Shown piece by piece: positions 42,999 to 50,458 of a stretch of DNA of 64,000 nt. Within the stretch, counting starts at the first letter, position 1; every line of letters starts with the position of its first letter. This DNA comes from RYN-230 sp963834515 (GTDB lineage Bacteria; Actinomycetota; Actinomycetes; Streptosporangiales; Streptosporangiaceae), in NCBI GenBank assembly GCA_963834515.1, contig CAWICB010000007.1, forward strand, positions 1,488,001 to 1,552,000, given 5' to 3'. Position numbers and translations under genes: made by a program. A model generated the notes under the pieces. The model saw nothing but the letters and a program-made list of their open reading frames with translations, made no database searches and was not told the DNA's origin.

Positions 42999-43777
42999 CA
43001 CGCCTCCCTGGGCAGCTCGACTCCGCTGATCTCGGCGCAGCTGGCCAGCAGCTGGTCCTGCACGGTGTGGCTGGACGCCGCCGGGTGGAACTGGCGTGGC
43101 CGCTGGTGGTAGAAGTACTGGCCGGTCACGGTGGCCGCCGGGTCGTCGCTCACGGCCAGCCAGGCCTGGGTGACGGGGGCCTGCGACATGTCGTCCGGGG
43201 CGCCGGGGCCGCCCATCCGGGTGGGCACCCAGCCCGGCTCCAGCGCGTTGCTCAGCACGTCCGGCCAGCGGCGGGCCACCGCCAACGCCAGCACCACGTC
43301 GAACAGCTTGGAGTCCGCGTAGGCCTGCGACCCGTTCCAGGGACGGCCCACCCACTGCAGGTCGGCCACGTCCGCGTTGCCCGCCCGGTGCATGCCGGAG
43401 CTGAGGTAGACGAGCCGGGACGGCCGGGTCATCAGCGCGGTGAGCAGGTACGGCGCGAGCACGTTGACGGCGAACACATGGCTCAGCCCGTCCGCGGTCT
43501 GGATGCGGTCCGGCTCCCGGTAGCCCACCCCGGCGTTGTGGATCACGGCGTTGTACCGGCCCAGGTGGTTGGCCTGGGCGGCCACCTCGCGCATGCCAGC
43601 CACGCTGGCCAGGTCCCCGGCCACCACGTGGGCCGCGGCGGGCAGCGCGGCCTGCGCGGCCGTGGCCCGGCTGGCGTTGCGCCCGTGCAGCGTGACCTCG
43701 TGCCCGCCGTCGGTGAGCAGCCTGGCCGCCATCAGGCCGAGCCCGTCCGCCGATCCGGTGATCAATACCCGAGCCAT
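42998..43777 (-). CDS. Short-chain dehydrogenase/reductase
   Basis: This is a 259-residue SDR with the cofactor motif LITGSADGLGLMAARLL, NAVIHNAGVGYREP, and an active-site region VYLSSGMH followed by QAYADSKLFDVVLALAVA, in which Y-A-D-S-K provides the Tyr and Lys. It resembles the protochlorophyllide-reductase-like group of actinobacterial SDRs. ATG 43777, after GGAGAGGACC, begins MARVLITGSADG; a longer frame is not supported. It opens a minus-strand unit with the alcohol dehydrogenase and sigma factor genes. Confidence 0.88.
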   Translation of the reverse strand: MARVLITGSADGLGLMAARLLTDGGHEVTLHGRNASRATAAQAALPAAAHVVAGDLASVAGMREVAAQANHLGRYNAVIHNAGVGYREPDRIQTADGLSHVFAVNVLAPYLLTALMTRPSRLVYLSSGMHRAGNADVADLQWVGRPWNGSQAYADSKLFDVVLALAVARRWPDVLSNALEPGWVPTRMGGPGAPDDMSQAPVTQAWLAVSDDPAATVTGQYFYHQRPRQFHPAASSHTVQDQLLASCAEISGVELPREA

Positions 43778-43854
43778 GCACCGGTCCTCTCCCCGGCCGG
43801 GCGGCCGGTCCCTACCAGGGTGCCCTATCGCGCGGCGGCTACGATGTGCAGGCC

Positions 43855-44868
43855 ATGAGCACCGCACCCGCAACCACCGACACCACCGGCCGGCCCGGCG
43901 GCCAGCCCGGCGCGGTCATCCATACCGAGGACCTGACCAAGGTCTATCCGGGCACCGACTTCGCCGCCGTGGACCAGCTGAACCTGGACGTCCAGGCGGG
44001 TGAGATCTTCGGCCTGCTGGGGCCGAATGGGGCCGGGAAGACGACCACCGCGGGCATGCTGACCACCCGGGTGGTGCCGACCTCGGGGCGGGCCTTCCTG
44101 GCCGGGATCGACGTGGCCGCGCACCCGGCGCTGGCCAAGCAGCTGAGCGGCATCGTTTCGCAGCAGAACACACTGGACCGGCAGCTCACCGTGTGGGAGA
44201 ACCTGTACTTCCACGGCCGGCTGTTCGGGATGGGAGCCCGCGCGTCCCGGCGCATCGCCGACGAGCTGCTGGAGCAGTTTCAGCTGGCCAAGTGGGCCAA
44301 GGCGTCGGTGTACGCGCTGTCCGGCGGGATGGCCCAGCGGCTTATGGTGGCCCGGGCCATCTTCCACCGGCCGTCCGTGCTGTTCCTGGACGAGCCCACC
44401 GCCGGGCTCGACCCGCAGAGCCGGCTGGCGCTGTGGGACCTGCTCGGCGAGCTGCACCGGGCCGGCCAGACCATCCTGCTCACCACGCACTACATGGAAG
44501 AGGCCGACCAGCTGTGCGACCGGGTGGCCATCATGGACCACGGCCGGATCCTGGCCCTGGACACCCCGGCCGCGCTGAAGCAGTCGGTGGGCGCGGACAC
44601 CGTGGTCACGGTGAAGACCACCGGGGACACCAGCCAGCTGGCCGCGCTGCTCAGCCGGGAGGTGGCCGGGGTGACCCGGACCCGGCTCGTCGATGGCCCG
44701 GACGGCGAAGGTGCGGTGCAGCTGCACATGCAGGGCACTGACCGGCTCGTCCCGCGGCTGGTGCAGGCGGCCGAGCGCGGCGGGTTCGACCTGGTCGACC
44801 TGTCCATCGCCGAGCCCAGCCTGGAAACCGTGTTCATCAACCTGACCGGCAAGGAGCTGCGGGACTGA
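43855..44868 (+). CDS. ABC transporter ATP-binding protein (DrrA-like)
   Basis: The 337-residue ATPase subunit carries Walker A (LLGPNGAGKTTTAGML), Q-loop (IVSQQNTLDRQLTV), signature YALSGGMAQRL, Walker B (VLFLDEPTAGLDP) and H-loop (TTHYMEEADQL), with a C-terminal domain in the DrrA style ending ETVFINLTGKEL. It pairs with the permease that starts at its last base. The N-terminal 20 residues are Thr/Gly-rich. The exported compound is unknown. It is not close to the ATPase at the left window edge beyond family level. Confidence 0.93.
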   Translation: MSTAPATTDTTGRPGGQPGAVIHTEDLTKVYPGTDFAAVDQLNLDVQAGEIFGLLGPNGAGKTTTAGMLTTRVVPTSGRAFLAGIDVAAHPALAKQLSGIVSQQNTLDRQLTVWENLYFHGRLFGMGARASRRIADELLEQFQLAKWAKASVYALSGGMAQRLMVARAIFHRPSVLFLDEPTAGLDPQSRLALWDLLGELHRAGQTILLTTHYMEEADQLCDRVAIMDHGRILALDTPAALKQSVGADTVVTVKTTGDTSQLAALLSREVAGVTRTRLVDGPDGEGAVQLHMQGTDRLVPRLVQAAERGGFDLVDLSIAEPSLETVFINLTGKELRD

Positions 44869-45746
44869 TGACCACCTCGCTGACCCCGGCACCGACGGCG
44901 CGGATCGGCGGCGGCCCCACCCGGTCGGTCGCCGCGGCCAGCTGGACCGCGCTCGGCGCGCTGCTGCTCCGCGACCTGGTCGTGCTGCGCAAGCACGTCT
45001 GGGAGTTCGTGCTGCGCACCATCATCCAGCCGTTCCTGCTCTGCTTCGTGTTCTTGTTCGTGTTCCCGAAGATCGGGCAGGGCATCGGCGGGCACGGCAC
45101 GGTGGCCGAGTCCGCGTTCGCCACCATCCTGGTGCCCGGGGTGGTCGGCATCTCGGTCATGTTCCAGGGCGTGCAGTCCATCGCGCTGGCCATGGCCCAG
45201 GAGTTCGGGTTCACCCGGGAGATCGAGGACCGGGTGCAGGCCCCGTGCCCGATCTGGCTGGTGGCGGTGGCCAAGGTGCTGTCCGGCGCGGCCCAGGGCG
45301 TGATCTCGGCCATCATCGTGCTGCCGATGGCCTCGGTGGTGCACGCCCCGGGCGTGCACGCTCACCTGTCCCTGCACTGGTGGATCATCCTCACGTTCGT
45401 GCCGCTGGCCTGCGTGGCCATGGCTGGCCTGGGGCTGGTGCTGGGCACCAGCTTCGAGCCGCGCAACATCGGCCTGATGTTCGGCTTCATCATCCTGCCG
45501 ATCACGTTCCTGGGCGGCACGTACTACTCGTGGACCAGGCTCGCGCCGGTCACGGTGGGCGGCTTTCACTGGCTGCAGACGCTGGTGCTGATCAACCCGC
45601 TGATTTACGTGAACGAGGGGATGCGGGCCGCGTTCACCGAGGCACCGCACATGCACCTGTACGTGATCTACCCGGTGGTGCTGGGCTTCGGCGCGCTGTT
45701 CCTGGCCATCGGGCTGCGCAACTTCCGCCGCCGCGTGCTGTCCTAG
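44868..45746 (+). CDS. ABC-2 type permease (DrrB-like)
   Basis: This 292-residue membrane protein has six predicted helices of the ABC-2 type: an N-terminal helix (IIQPFLLCFVFLFVFPKI), VPGVVGISVMFQGVQSI, a family-typical EIEDRVQAPCPIWLV loop, and GLMFGFIILPITFLGGTYYS with the final VLGFGALFLAIGLRNF. It forms the pore for the ATPase encoded immediately upstream (stop and start share one base). No regulator gene is adjacent. Confidence 0.92.
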   Translation: MTTSLTPAPTARIGGGPTRSVAAASWTALGALLLRDLVVLRKHVWEFVLRTIIQPFLLCFVFLFVFPKIGQGIGGHGTVAESAFATILVPGVVGISVMFQGVQSIALAMAQEFGFTREIEDRVQAPCPIWLVAVAKVLSGAAQGVISAIIVLPMASVVHAPGVHAHLSLHWWIILTFVPLACVAMAGLGLVLGTSFEPRNIGLMFGFIILPITFLGGTYYSWTRLAPVTVGGFHWLQTLVLINPLIYVNEGMRAAFTEAPHMHLYVIYPVVLGFGALFLAIGLRNFRRRVLS

Positions 45747-45816
45747 CTGTACTGCCCAGGGACGTCGGTCAACCCGGTGATGCAGGGCGCTGCCGTGCTT
45801 CGCATGCCATGCGGTC

Positions 45817-45876
45817 AGGACCGCGTGAATGTTTCATTCACGCGGTCCTGACCGCATGAATGAAACGTTCATGCGG
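45817..45876. terminator. Two adjacent perfect stem-loops between convergent operons
   Basis: Stem 1: 14-bp arms AGGACCGCGTGAAT and ATTCACGCGGTCCT with a 5-nt loop (45817-45849). Stem 2: 9-bp arms CCGCATGAA and TTCATGCGG with a 7-nt loop (45852-45876). They lie between the plus-strand permease and the minus-strand microcompartment operon and are probably a bidirectional terminator, although no T-runs follow. ATGAATG-type words recur between and after the stems. Confidence 0.65.
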
Positions 45877-45932
45877 ATCCTGGAGCCCGCTAGTGGCTAT
45901 GAATGAAAGACCCGCGTGGTTGAGCGGACGGC

Positions 45933-46265
45933 TCAGCCGGCCTCGGCTAGCGCCAGGGCCAGGCCGAGCGCGGCGGCGTACCGGTGGCCAGCCGGCGGGC
46001 CGGGCCGCTGGCCCGGAAGCGCGCCGGGCAGCGTCCCGCCGACGTTGCCCCGGCCGGCCGTGACCCCCTCGGGCAGCACCCGGAGCAGCACGCCGAGCAG
46101 CTCATCATCCCCGGCCGGGCCGCCAACGACCAGCACCTGCGGGTGCCGTGGGAGGCTCAGTGTGCGGACCGCGCGGAGCAGGTTGGCCGCGATCCGCTCG
46201 GCCAGCACCTGCCGCACGTCCTCGGCCGTCCGCCCGGCCGCGGTGCCGGCCGCTTCCCCGGCCAT
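45933..46265 (-). CDS. Small protein resembling the C-terminus of MutL/ASKHA-type proteins
   Basis: The 110-residue product starts at ATG 46265, sharing a base with the SDR stop (TGATG), so it is coupled as the last gene of the microcompartment operon. It contains EDVRQVLAERIAANLLRAVR, then PQVLVVGGPAGDDELLGVLL, then RGNVGG and HRYAAALGLALALAEAG. The last parts resemble the end of glutamate-mutase MutL or related actin-like ATPases. It is much too short to be such an enzyme, so it is a stand-alone C-terminal domain or a truncated gene. The function is not known. Confidence 0.5.
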   Translation of the reverse strand: MAGEAAGTAAGRTAEDVRQVLAERIAANLLRAVRTLSLPRHPQVLVVGGPAGDDELLGVLLRVLPEGVTAGRGNVGGTLPGALPGQRPGPPAGHRYAAALGLALALAEAG

Positions 46266-47044
46266 CAGCCGGCATCCAGCGCACCCAGCGACTCGGGCAG
46301 CACCTGGCCGCCGTCGACCACGATGCTCTGGCCGGTGATATAGCCCGCCTCGTCGGTAGCCAGGAACAGCGCCGCGTACCCGATCTCGTCCACCGTGCCC
46401 AGGCGGCGCAGCGGGATGCTGGCCGTCATCGACTGGATGTACTCCTCGCCCAGGTCGGCCAGGCCCTCGGTCATCACGTTGCCGGGCAGCACCGCGTTGA
46501 TGGTGATGCCGCTGGCGGCCAGCTCGATGGCGGCGGTGCGCATGAAGCCGAGCTGGCCGGCCTTGCTCGCGCCGTAGTGCACCCAGCCTGGGAAGCCGGT
46601 GATCGGGCCGGTGATGGAGGAGGTCAGGATGACCCGGCCGTGCCCGGACGCGGCCAGCGCGGGCAGGCAGGCCTGGACGGACAGGATGTTGCCGCGCAGG
46701 TTGGTGCCGAGCACGGTGTCGATGTCCTCGTCGGTCATGTCGGCCAGCCGGCTCTCCGGGAAGATCCCGGCGTTGGCGCACAGCACGTCGATGCCGCCCA
46801 GCCGGTCCGCCGCCACCTCGGCCATCCGCGCGCAGTCAGCCCGCACGCTGACGTCGGCCAGCAGGTAAGACACGCCGGCGCCGCCGGTGGACAGCTCGGC
46901 CGCGGCCGCCTTGGCCGCGGCCGCGTCGCGGCCGGTGATCAGCACCCGCGCGCCGCGGCTGGCGAACACCCGGGCGATGCCCTTGCCGATGCCCCGGGTG
47001 CCGCCGGTGACCACGACGGCGCGCCCCGCGATGGAGGTGAACAC
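46265..47044 (-). CDS. SDR of the microcompartment locus, probable aminoacetone/1-amino-2-propanol dehydrogenase
   Basis: This 259-residue NAD(P)-dependent reductase has TGGTRGIGKGIARVF, DVLCANAGIFPES, the catalytic Ser (VILTSSITGPITG) and YGASKAGQLGF, then NAVLPGNVMTEGL and a C-terminal YITGQSIVVDGGQVLPE. FabG-like proteins of this kind are part of Rhodococcus/Mycobacterium-type microcompartment loci, where an SDR interconverts aminoacetone and (S)-1-amino-2-propanol. That role is inferred from position between the kinase gene (2-nt gap) and the small terminal gene. No encapsulation-type helix is apparent. Confidence 0.82.
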   Translation of the reverse strand: MFTSIAGRAVVVTGGTRGIGKGIARVFASRGARVLITGRDAAAAKAAAAELSTGGAGVSYLLADVSVRADCARMAEVAADRLGGIDVLCANAGIFPESRLADMTDEDIDTVLGTNLRGNILSVQACLPALAASGHGRVILTSSITGPITGFPGWVHYGASKAGQLGFMRTAAIELAASGITINAVLPGNVMTEGLADLGEEYIQSMTASIPLRRLGTVDEIGYAALFLATDEAGYITGQSIVVDGGQVLPESLGALDAG

Positions 47045-47046
47045 GG

Positions 47047-48084
47047 TTACTCCTTCCCGGCCCGGCTGAGGAAGCGCTCAGCCAGGTCACAGCTGTCCTG
47101 GGTGTAGGCCGCGCCGAGCTGCTGCGCGATGTCCGCGGCCTGGTGCGAGCCGATCCACGCGACCAGCAGCAGGCGGCGGAACATGATGAACGTCCAGATC
47201 TCGGCCGCGTCCTCGGCCGGCAGGCTGAGCACCCGGCGGTACCCGGCCAGCCAGCTGTCCACCAGCTCCGGCACGTGCGGCTGGTGCTCGAAGAAGCTCA
47301 CCGACGTGCCGACGTCGTACAGGAACCAGCTGAATCCCGAGTCGTCGAAGTCGATGACGCTGACCCGGCCGCCGTCCACCAGCAGGTTGGCCAGCCTGGT
47401 GTCGGCGTGCACCAAGCCGAACCGCTCCGGCCCAGTTCCGAACCGGGCCAGCCGGGCGGCCAGCGCCTCGTCGAGCCGGCCGAGCACGGCCTGCTCGGCC
47501 GGGCCGACCCCGATCCCGTCCTGCCACCGCCCCCACCGTGGGTGCGGCCCGAACGCCGCGTCGTGGTCCCAGCTGAACCGGGTGAACCAGGCCGGCCGGG
47601 CCCACTCCCGGGCGTGCCGGTGCATCCGCGCGGTGACCTCACCCAGCTCGGCGAAGTGCGCGGCGTCGTCGTCGGCCGGCTCGGTCCCGGGCAGGTACTC
47701 GAAGCGGACGCAGTGCCGCAGCGAGCCCGGCTCCACCCCGGTGGCCGGGGCCGGCGCCTCCTCGATGTCGGGCAGGGCCAGCACCCGCTGGCCGTCCGGG
47801 GCGGGCAGCACCCGGGGGGTGCGCACCCCGGCCTCGCCGCGCAGCGCGTCCATCCAGGCCAGCTCGGACTCGATCTCAGCCTGGGTGTGGTAGCCGAGCC
47901 GGTGCACCCGCAGGATGCACGGCCCCTGGCCCGGGTCCTCGACCAGGTAGGTGGCGTTCTCCGACACGTTCAGCAGCCGGACGGTGCTGGCCGCGGCGCA
48001 GCCGTAGGCCCGGGCCGCCCGTTCCGCGAACCGGGTGACCCGGTCCAGCACGTCCCCGCCGGTGGACAGGTCGTGCGTGCTCAT
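47047..48084 (-). CDS. APH-family kinase, probable 1-amino-2-propanol kinase
   Basis: This 345-residue aminoglycoside-phosphotransferase-fold kinase has a nucleotide-binding N-lobe (VRLLNVSENATYLVE, CILRVHRLGY), the catalytic loop LVHADTRLANLLVDG and the metal motif VIDFDDSGFSWFLYD. In the aminoacetone microcompartment such a kinase phosphorylates (S)-1-amino-2-propanol, giving the phosphoester that the class III aminotransferase homologue then splits. The gene is intact and lies 7 nt after the second tandem BMC gene. An amphipathic segment near the N-terminus (DVLDRVTRFAERAARAYG) may be part of the fold or a targeting helix. Confidence 0.85.
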   Translation of the reverse strand: MSTHDLSTGGDVLDRVTRFAERAARAYGCAAASTVRLLNVSENATYLVEDPGQGPCILRVHRLGYHTQAEIESELAWMDALRGEAGVRTPRVLPAPDGQRVLALPDIEEAPAPATGVEPGSLRHCVRFEYLPGTEPADDDAAHFAELGEVTARMHRHAREWARPAWFTRFSWDHDAAFGPHPRWGRWQDGIGVGPAEQAVLGRLDEALAARLARFGTGPERFGLVHADTRLANLLVDGGRVSVIDFDDSGFSWFLYDVGTSVSFFEHQPHVPELVDSWLAGYRRVLSLPAEDAAEIWTFIMFRRLLLVAWIGSHQAADIAQQLGAAYTQDSCDLAERFLSRAGKE

Positions 48085-48091
48085 GGCGGGC

Positions 48092-48761
48092 TCACCGGGC
48101 CACCTCGGCGGCGTGCTCGCGGCCTTCCACGCCGTCCAGCGCCTCGATGATCGCGTCCCGGGCCGCGGTGACCACGCCGGCCGGCCCGCTCAGGTAGATC
48201 CGGCCGGCCACACCGATCATGGACACGTCGACCACGGTGGCCCCGGGTGCGGCCCGCTCGGCTTCGTTGGCGGCCAGCGCGGTGAACAGCGCCGGGGTGA
48301 CCTCGCAGACCAGCAGCGCGTCACCGGGAAGGATCATGGAGCCGCCCCTGGTCCGGTTGATGAGGATGGCCTGCCGGTCGGTGATGTCCTCGATCACGTC
48401 GCAGAACAGCACCCGCGGCCGGAGCTGGTCGGCCGCGCTGACCTGCAGCCCGGCCAGGATGGCCTGCCCGGCCCGCTGCACCTCGGCCAGGTCCGGCCCG
48501 TGCACCTCCAGCACGCCGAACTGCCGTTCGACGAACAGGATGCCCGGCTCGACCGTAGGCACCGCGCGCAGCGCGAGATCGGTGACCCGCTCGATGGCCA
48601 GGGCCGGGGCCACCTCGACGATCAGCGCGTGCTCGCCTTCCATCGGCGGGTAGCCGCGGGCCCGGACCGGCGTCCCCAGGTAGGCGGCGAACTGCCGCCG
48701 CAGGTCCTGGACCAGGAGGTGAACCCGCAGCTCGGGGCACGGGCAGCGCGGTCAGAGGCAC
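48092..48761 (-). pseudogene. Tandem BMC shell protein 2 (BMC-T), frameshifted near the N-terminus
   Basis: From residue 8 onward the frame reads PELRVHLLVQDLRRQFAAYL, ALIVEVAPALAIERVTDLAL, ILFVERQFGVLEVHG, CDVIEDITDRQAILINR, ATVVDVSMIGVAGRIYLSGP, a two-domain BMC protein closely parallel to the one at 49844. GTG 48761, with CGGGAGC upstream, opens PLTALPVP in another phase. Deleting one base from the GGGG run at 48734-48737 joins start and body to about 222 residues. As written, the shell protein could only be made from an internal start such as ATG 48643, losing part of the first domain. Confidence 0.8.
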
Positions 48762-48778
48762 GGTTGCTCCCGGTCCGG

Positions 48779-49061
48779 CTACTCGGCGCGGATGGTGAAG
48801 TGCTTGCCGAGTACCGCGTGCGGCCACGGGATTACGTGCACCGAGATCAGCTCGCCCGACGCTGCTCGCAGTCTCCGCGCCGGCCTCGGTGGCCGCCTTG
48901 ACCGCGCCCACGTCCCCGACGATGGTCACCGACACCAGGCCGTCGCCGACCTCCTGGCGGCCCACGATGGCCACGTTGGCCGCCTTGACCATGGCGTCCG
49001 CCGCGGACAGCGCGGCCACGTAGCCCTTGGTCTCGATCATCCCGATGGCGTTATCTGCCAC
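48779..49061 (-). pseudogene. Single-domain BMC-H shell protein, frameshifted
   Basis: GTG 49061 (with GGAGAAGGAC upstream) begins MADNAIGMIETKGYVAALSA, ADAMVKAANVAIVG, the canonical BMC-H start whose hexamers tile the shell facets. After VGRAD the frame is lost. One base fewer in the CCC run at 48855-48857 restores VGELISVHVIPWPHAVLGKH and a stop at 48779, giving the expected 93 residues. As written, the C-terminal strand and pore-side helix are replaced by unrelated sequence. Confidence 0.85.
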
Positions 49062-49321
49062 GTCCTTCTCCTGTCTGTCCGGACGGCTCGTCGATCGAGC
49101 CGATGATCAGCGCGTCCACCGGGCGGCTGGCCCGGGAACCAGGCCGCCGCGACCGAGCCCCGCGCGACCAGGACGCGTTCCCCGACCCCGCTGCCCAGCA
49201 CGTCGAACGCGACCAGGCGCTGCCCGGTCCCGTCCGCCTCCACCTCGGGGAACGCGCCCTTGGGGATCTCGGCCAGCCGGCGGGTGGCCCACACATTGCC
49301 GGTCACGGTCGCGGTCAGCAT
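49051..49321 (-). pseudogene. BMC-P (EutN/CcmL) vertex protein, frameshifted
   Basis: ATG 49321, sharing a base with the previous stop, begins MLTATVTGNVWATRRLAEIP, then LVAFDVLGSGVGERVLVARG and AAAWF, the fold of pentameric EutN/CcmL vertex proteins. The frame breaks at TTCCCGGG (plus 49131-49137). One C fewer restores WFRASRPVDALIIGSIDEPS and the stop at 49051, a typical length of about 90 residues. BMC-P caps the compartment vertices, so loss would open the shell. The gene overlaps the BMC-H start by 11 bp. Confidence 0.85.
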
Positions 49322-49847
49322 CAGCGCTCCTTCTCGATCTCTACCCCGGCCGCCCGGGCCCGGTCCCGGGCCAGCGGGGTCAGCACGGCCCGGCGGCCGA
49401 GCACCAGCCGGGCGCCGGCCCGCGCCGCCTCGCGGACCGCGGCCTCGGTCACCGCGCCCTGCTCGATCCGGTGCGTGGGCCGGGCTGACCCGGCCACCCC
49501 GGCCGCGGCCAGCTGGAACCGGAGCCGGCCGGACCGCAGATCCGCCCGGTGCTTGGGGTTCTCGAACAGGTGCAGCAACCGGGTCACGAACGCGGCCAGC
49601 TCGGCGTCGGTACGCAGGCTGACCGGCTGCACGTCGCGCACCCCGTCGCGCGGGGTGAACACCGCCCCGTCCCGGGCCGGGCCGGCCGGGCCGCCCGGTC
49701 CCCGGCTGGGTGCTCACTGTGCCCCATATACGTGGCACTTCGCACCACAGAAGGGCTGTCCCCGGCCACCGGCGTGGCCGGGAGGAGATCGGCGAGTACC
49801 TCACGGACCAGTGCACGCAGCGCCTCGCCGTCCGGGCTGCCGCTCAT
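49321..49847 (-). pseudogene. Unknown candidate cargo protein with N-terminal amphipathic helix, frame disrupted
   Basis: ATG 49847 overlaps the preceding stop as ATGA and opens SPDGEALRALVREVLADLLP, an amphipathic helix like a BMC encapsulation peptide, followed by a linker. The conserved-looking body, DAELAAFVTRLLHLFENPKH to VLGRRAVLTPLARDRARAAG, ends at 49321 in another frame (GTG 49662 is its first start). The 527-bp span is not a multiple of three. Between the parts lies a less GC-rich patch (about 49725-49770) with short inverted repeats that looks inserted. Similar unassigned genes occur in this type of locus; function unknown. Confidence 0.6.
49725..49770. repeat. Low-GC patch with short inverted repeats inside the candidate cargo gene
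   Basis: GTGCC...GGCAC flanks CCATATACGT, and TGTG/CACA words surround it. The composition differs visibly from neighbouring codons, and the frame changes around it. It could be a small non-autonomous element. No target duplication was recognised. Confidence 0.35.
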
Positions 49848-50458
49848 CTCAGGCCCCGCAGCGCGTCCTCGGCCGCCTCGGCCGCCTGCCGCACGTCGGC
49901 CTCGGTCCCGGACAGGTACACCCGCCCGGTGGCGCCGATCATCCGGTAGTCCACCACTTTGATCCGGGCCGCCTTCTCGGCCTCGTTGGCGGCCAGGATG
50001 GCGTACGAGGCCGGCTGCATCTCCAGCACGAACAGCGACTCCCCGGCCAGCGCCATCGAGCCCAGCTTGTTCCGGTTGATCAGGAACGCGTGCTGCGGGT
50101 CGAGCATCGTGATGATGTCCGACGCCAGCACCTCGGGCCTGGCCGCATCGGACGCGGCCGCCCCCAGCTCGCCCAGCACCGCGCTGCCCGTGGCCCGCAC
50201 CGCGTCCGTCCCGCCGTGCAGCTCCAGGTACCCGAAATGCCGCTCCACCACGAGAATTCCAGCCTGAACGCCAGCATGCTTCAGTGCCACGTCGGTCAGC
50301 GCCTCGATGTCCAGCCCGGGCGCGATCTCGATGACCTGGGCCGCGTCGCCGCTCCGCGGCAGGCTGCCGCGGAGCCACGAGCCGAGGTAGCACATCGTCT
50401 GCGGCTGCAGCCGGCTGATGAAGATGAACGACCGCAGCTCAGCGTCCGGCACGGCCAT
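49844..50458 (-). CDS. Tandem BMC shell protein 1 (BMC-T)
   Basis: This intact 204-residue protein has two consecutive BMC folds: AELRSFIFISRLQPQTMCYL, GILVVERHFGYLELHG, then DIITMLDPQHAFLINRNKLG and VDYRMIGATGRVYLSG. Tandem BMC proteins form pseudohexameric trimers, often with a gated pore for cofactors or larger metabolites. It is paralogous along its length to the frameshifted gene at 48092. ATG 50458 lies 20 bp inside the end of the aldehyde dehydrogenase gene. It is the only one of the four shell genes that is intact as written. Confidence 0.88.
   Translation of the reverse strand: MAVPDAELRSFIFISRLQPQTMCYLGSWLRGSLPRSGDAAQVIEIAPGLDIEALTDVALKHAGVQAGILVVERHFGYLELHGGTDAVRATGSAVLGELGAAASDAARPEVLASDIITMLDPQHAFLINRNKLGSMALAGESLFVLEMQPASYAILAANEAEKAARIKVVDYRMIGATGRVYLSGTEADVRQAAEAAEDALRGLR

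Noticed and set aside
48734..49137. Programmed frameshifting as explanation for the broken BMC genes
   Set aside because: No slippery heptamer, hairpin or internal stop arrangement common to the three sites was seen. A one-base insertion in G/C runs explains them more simply.
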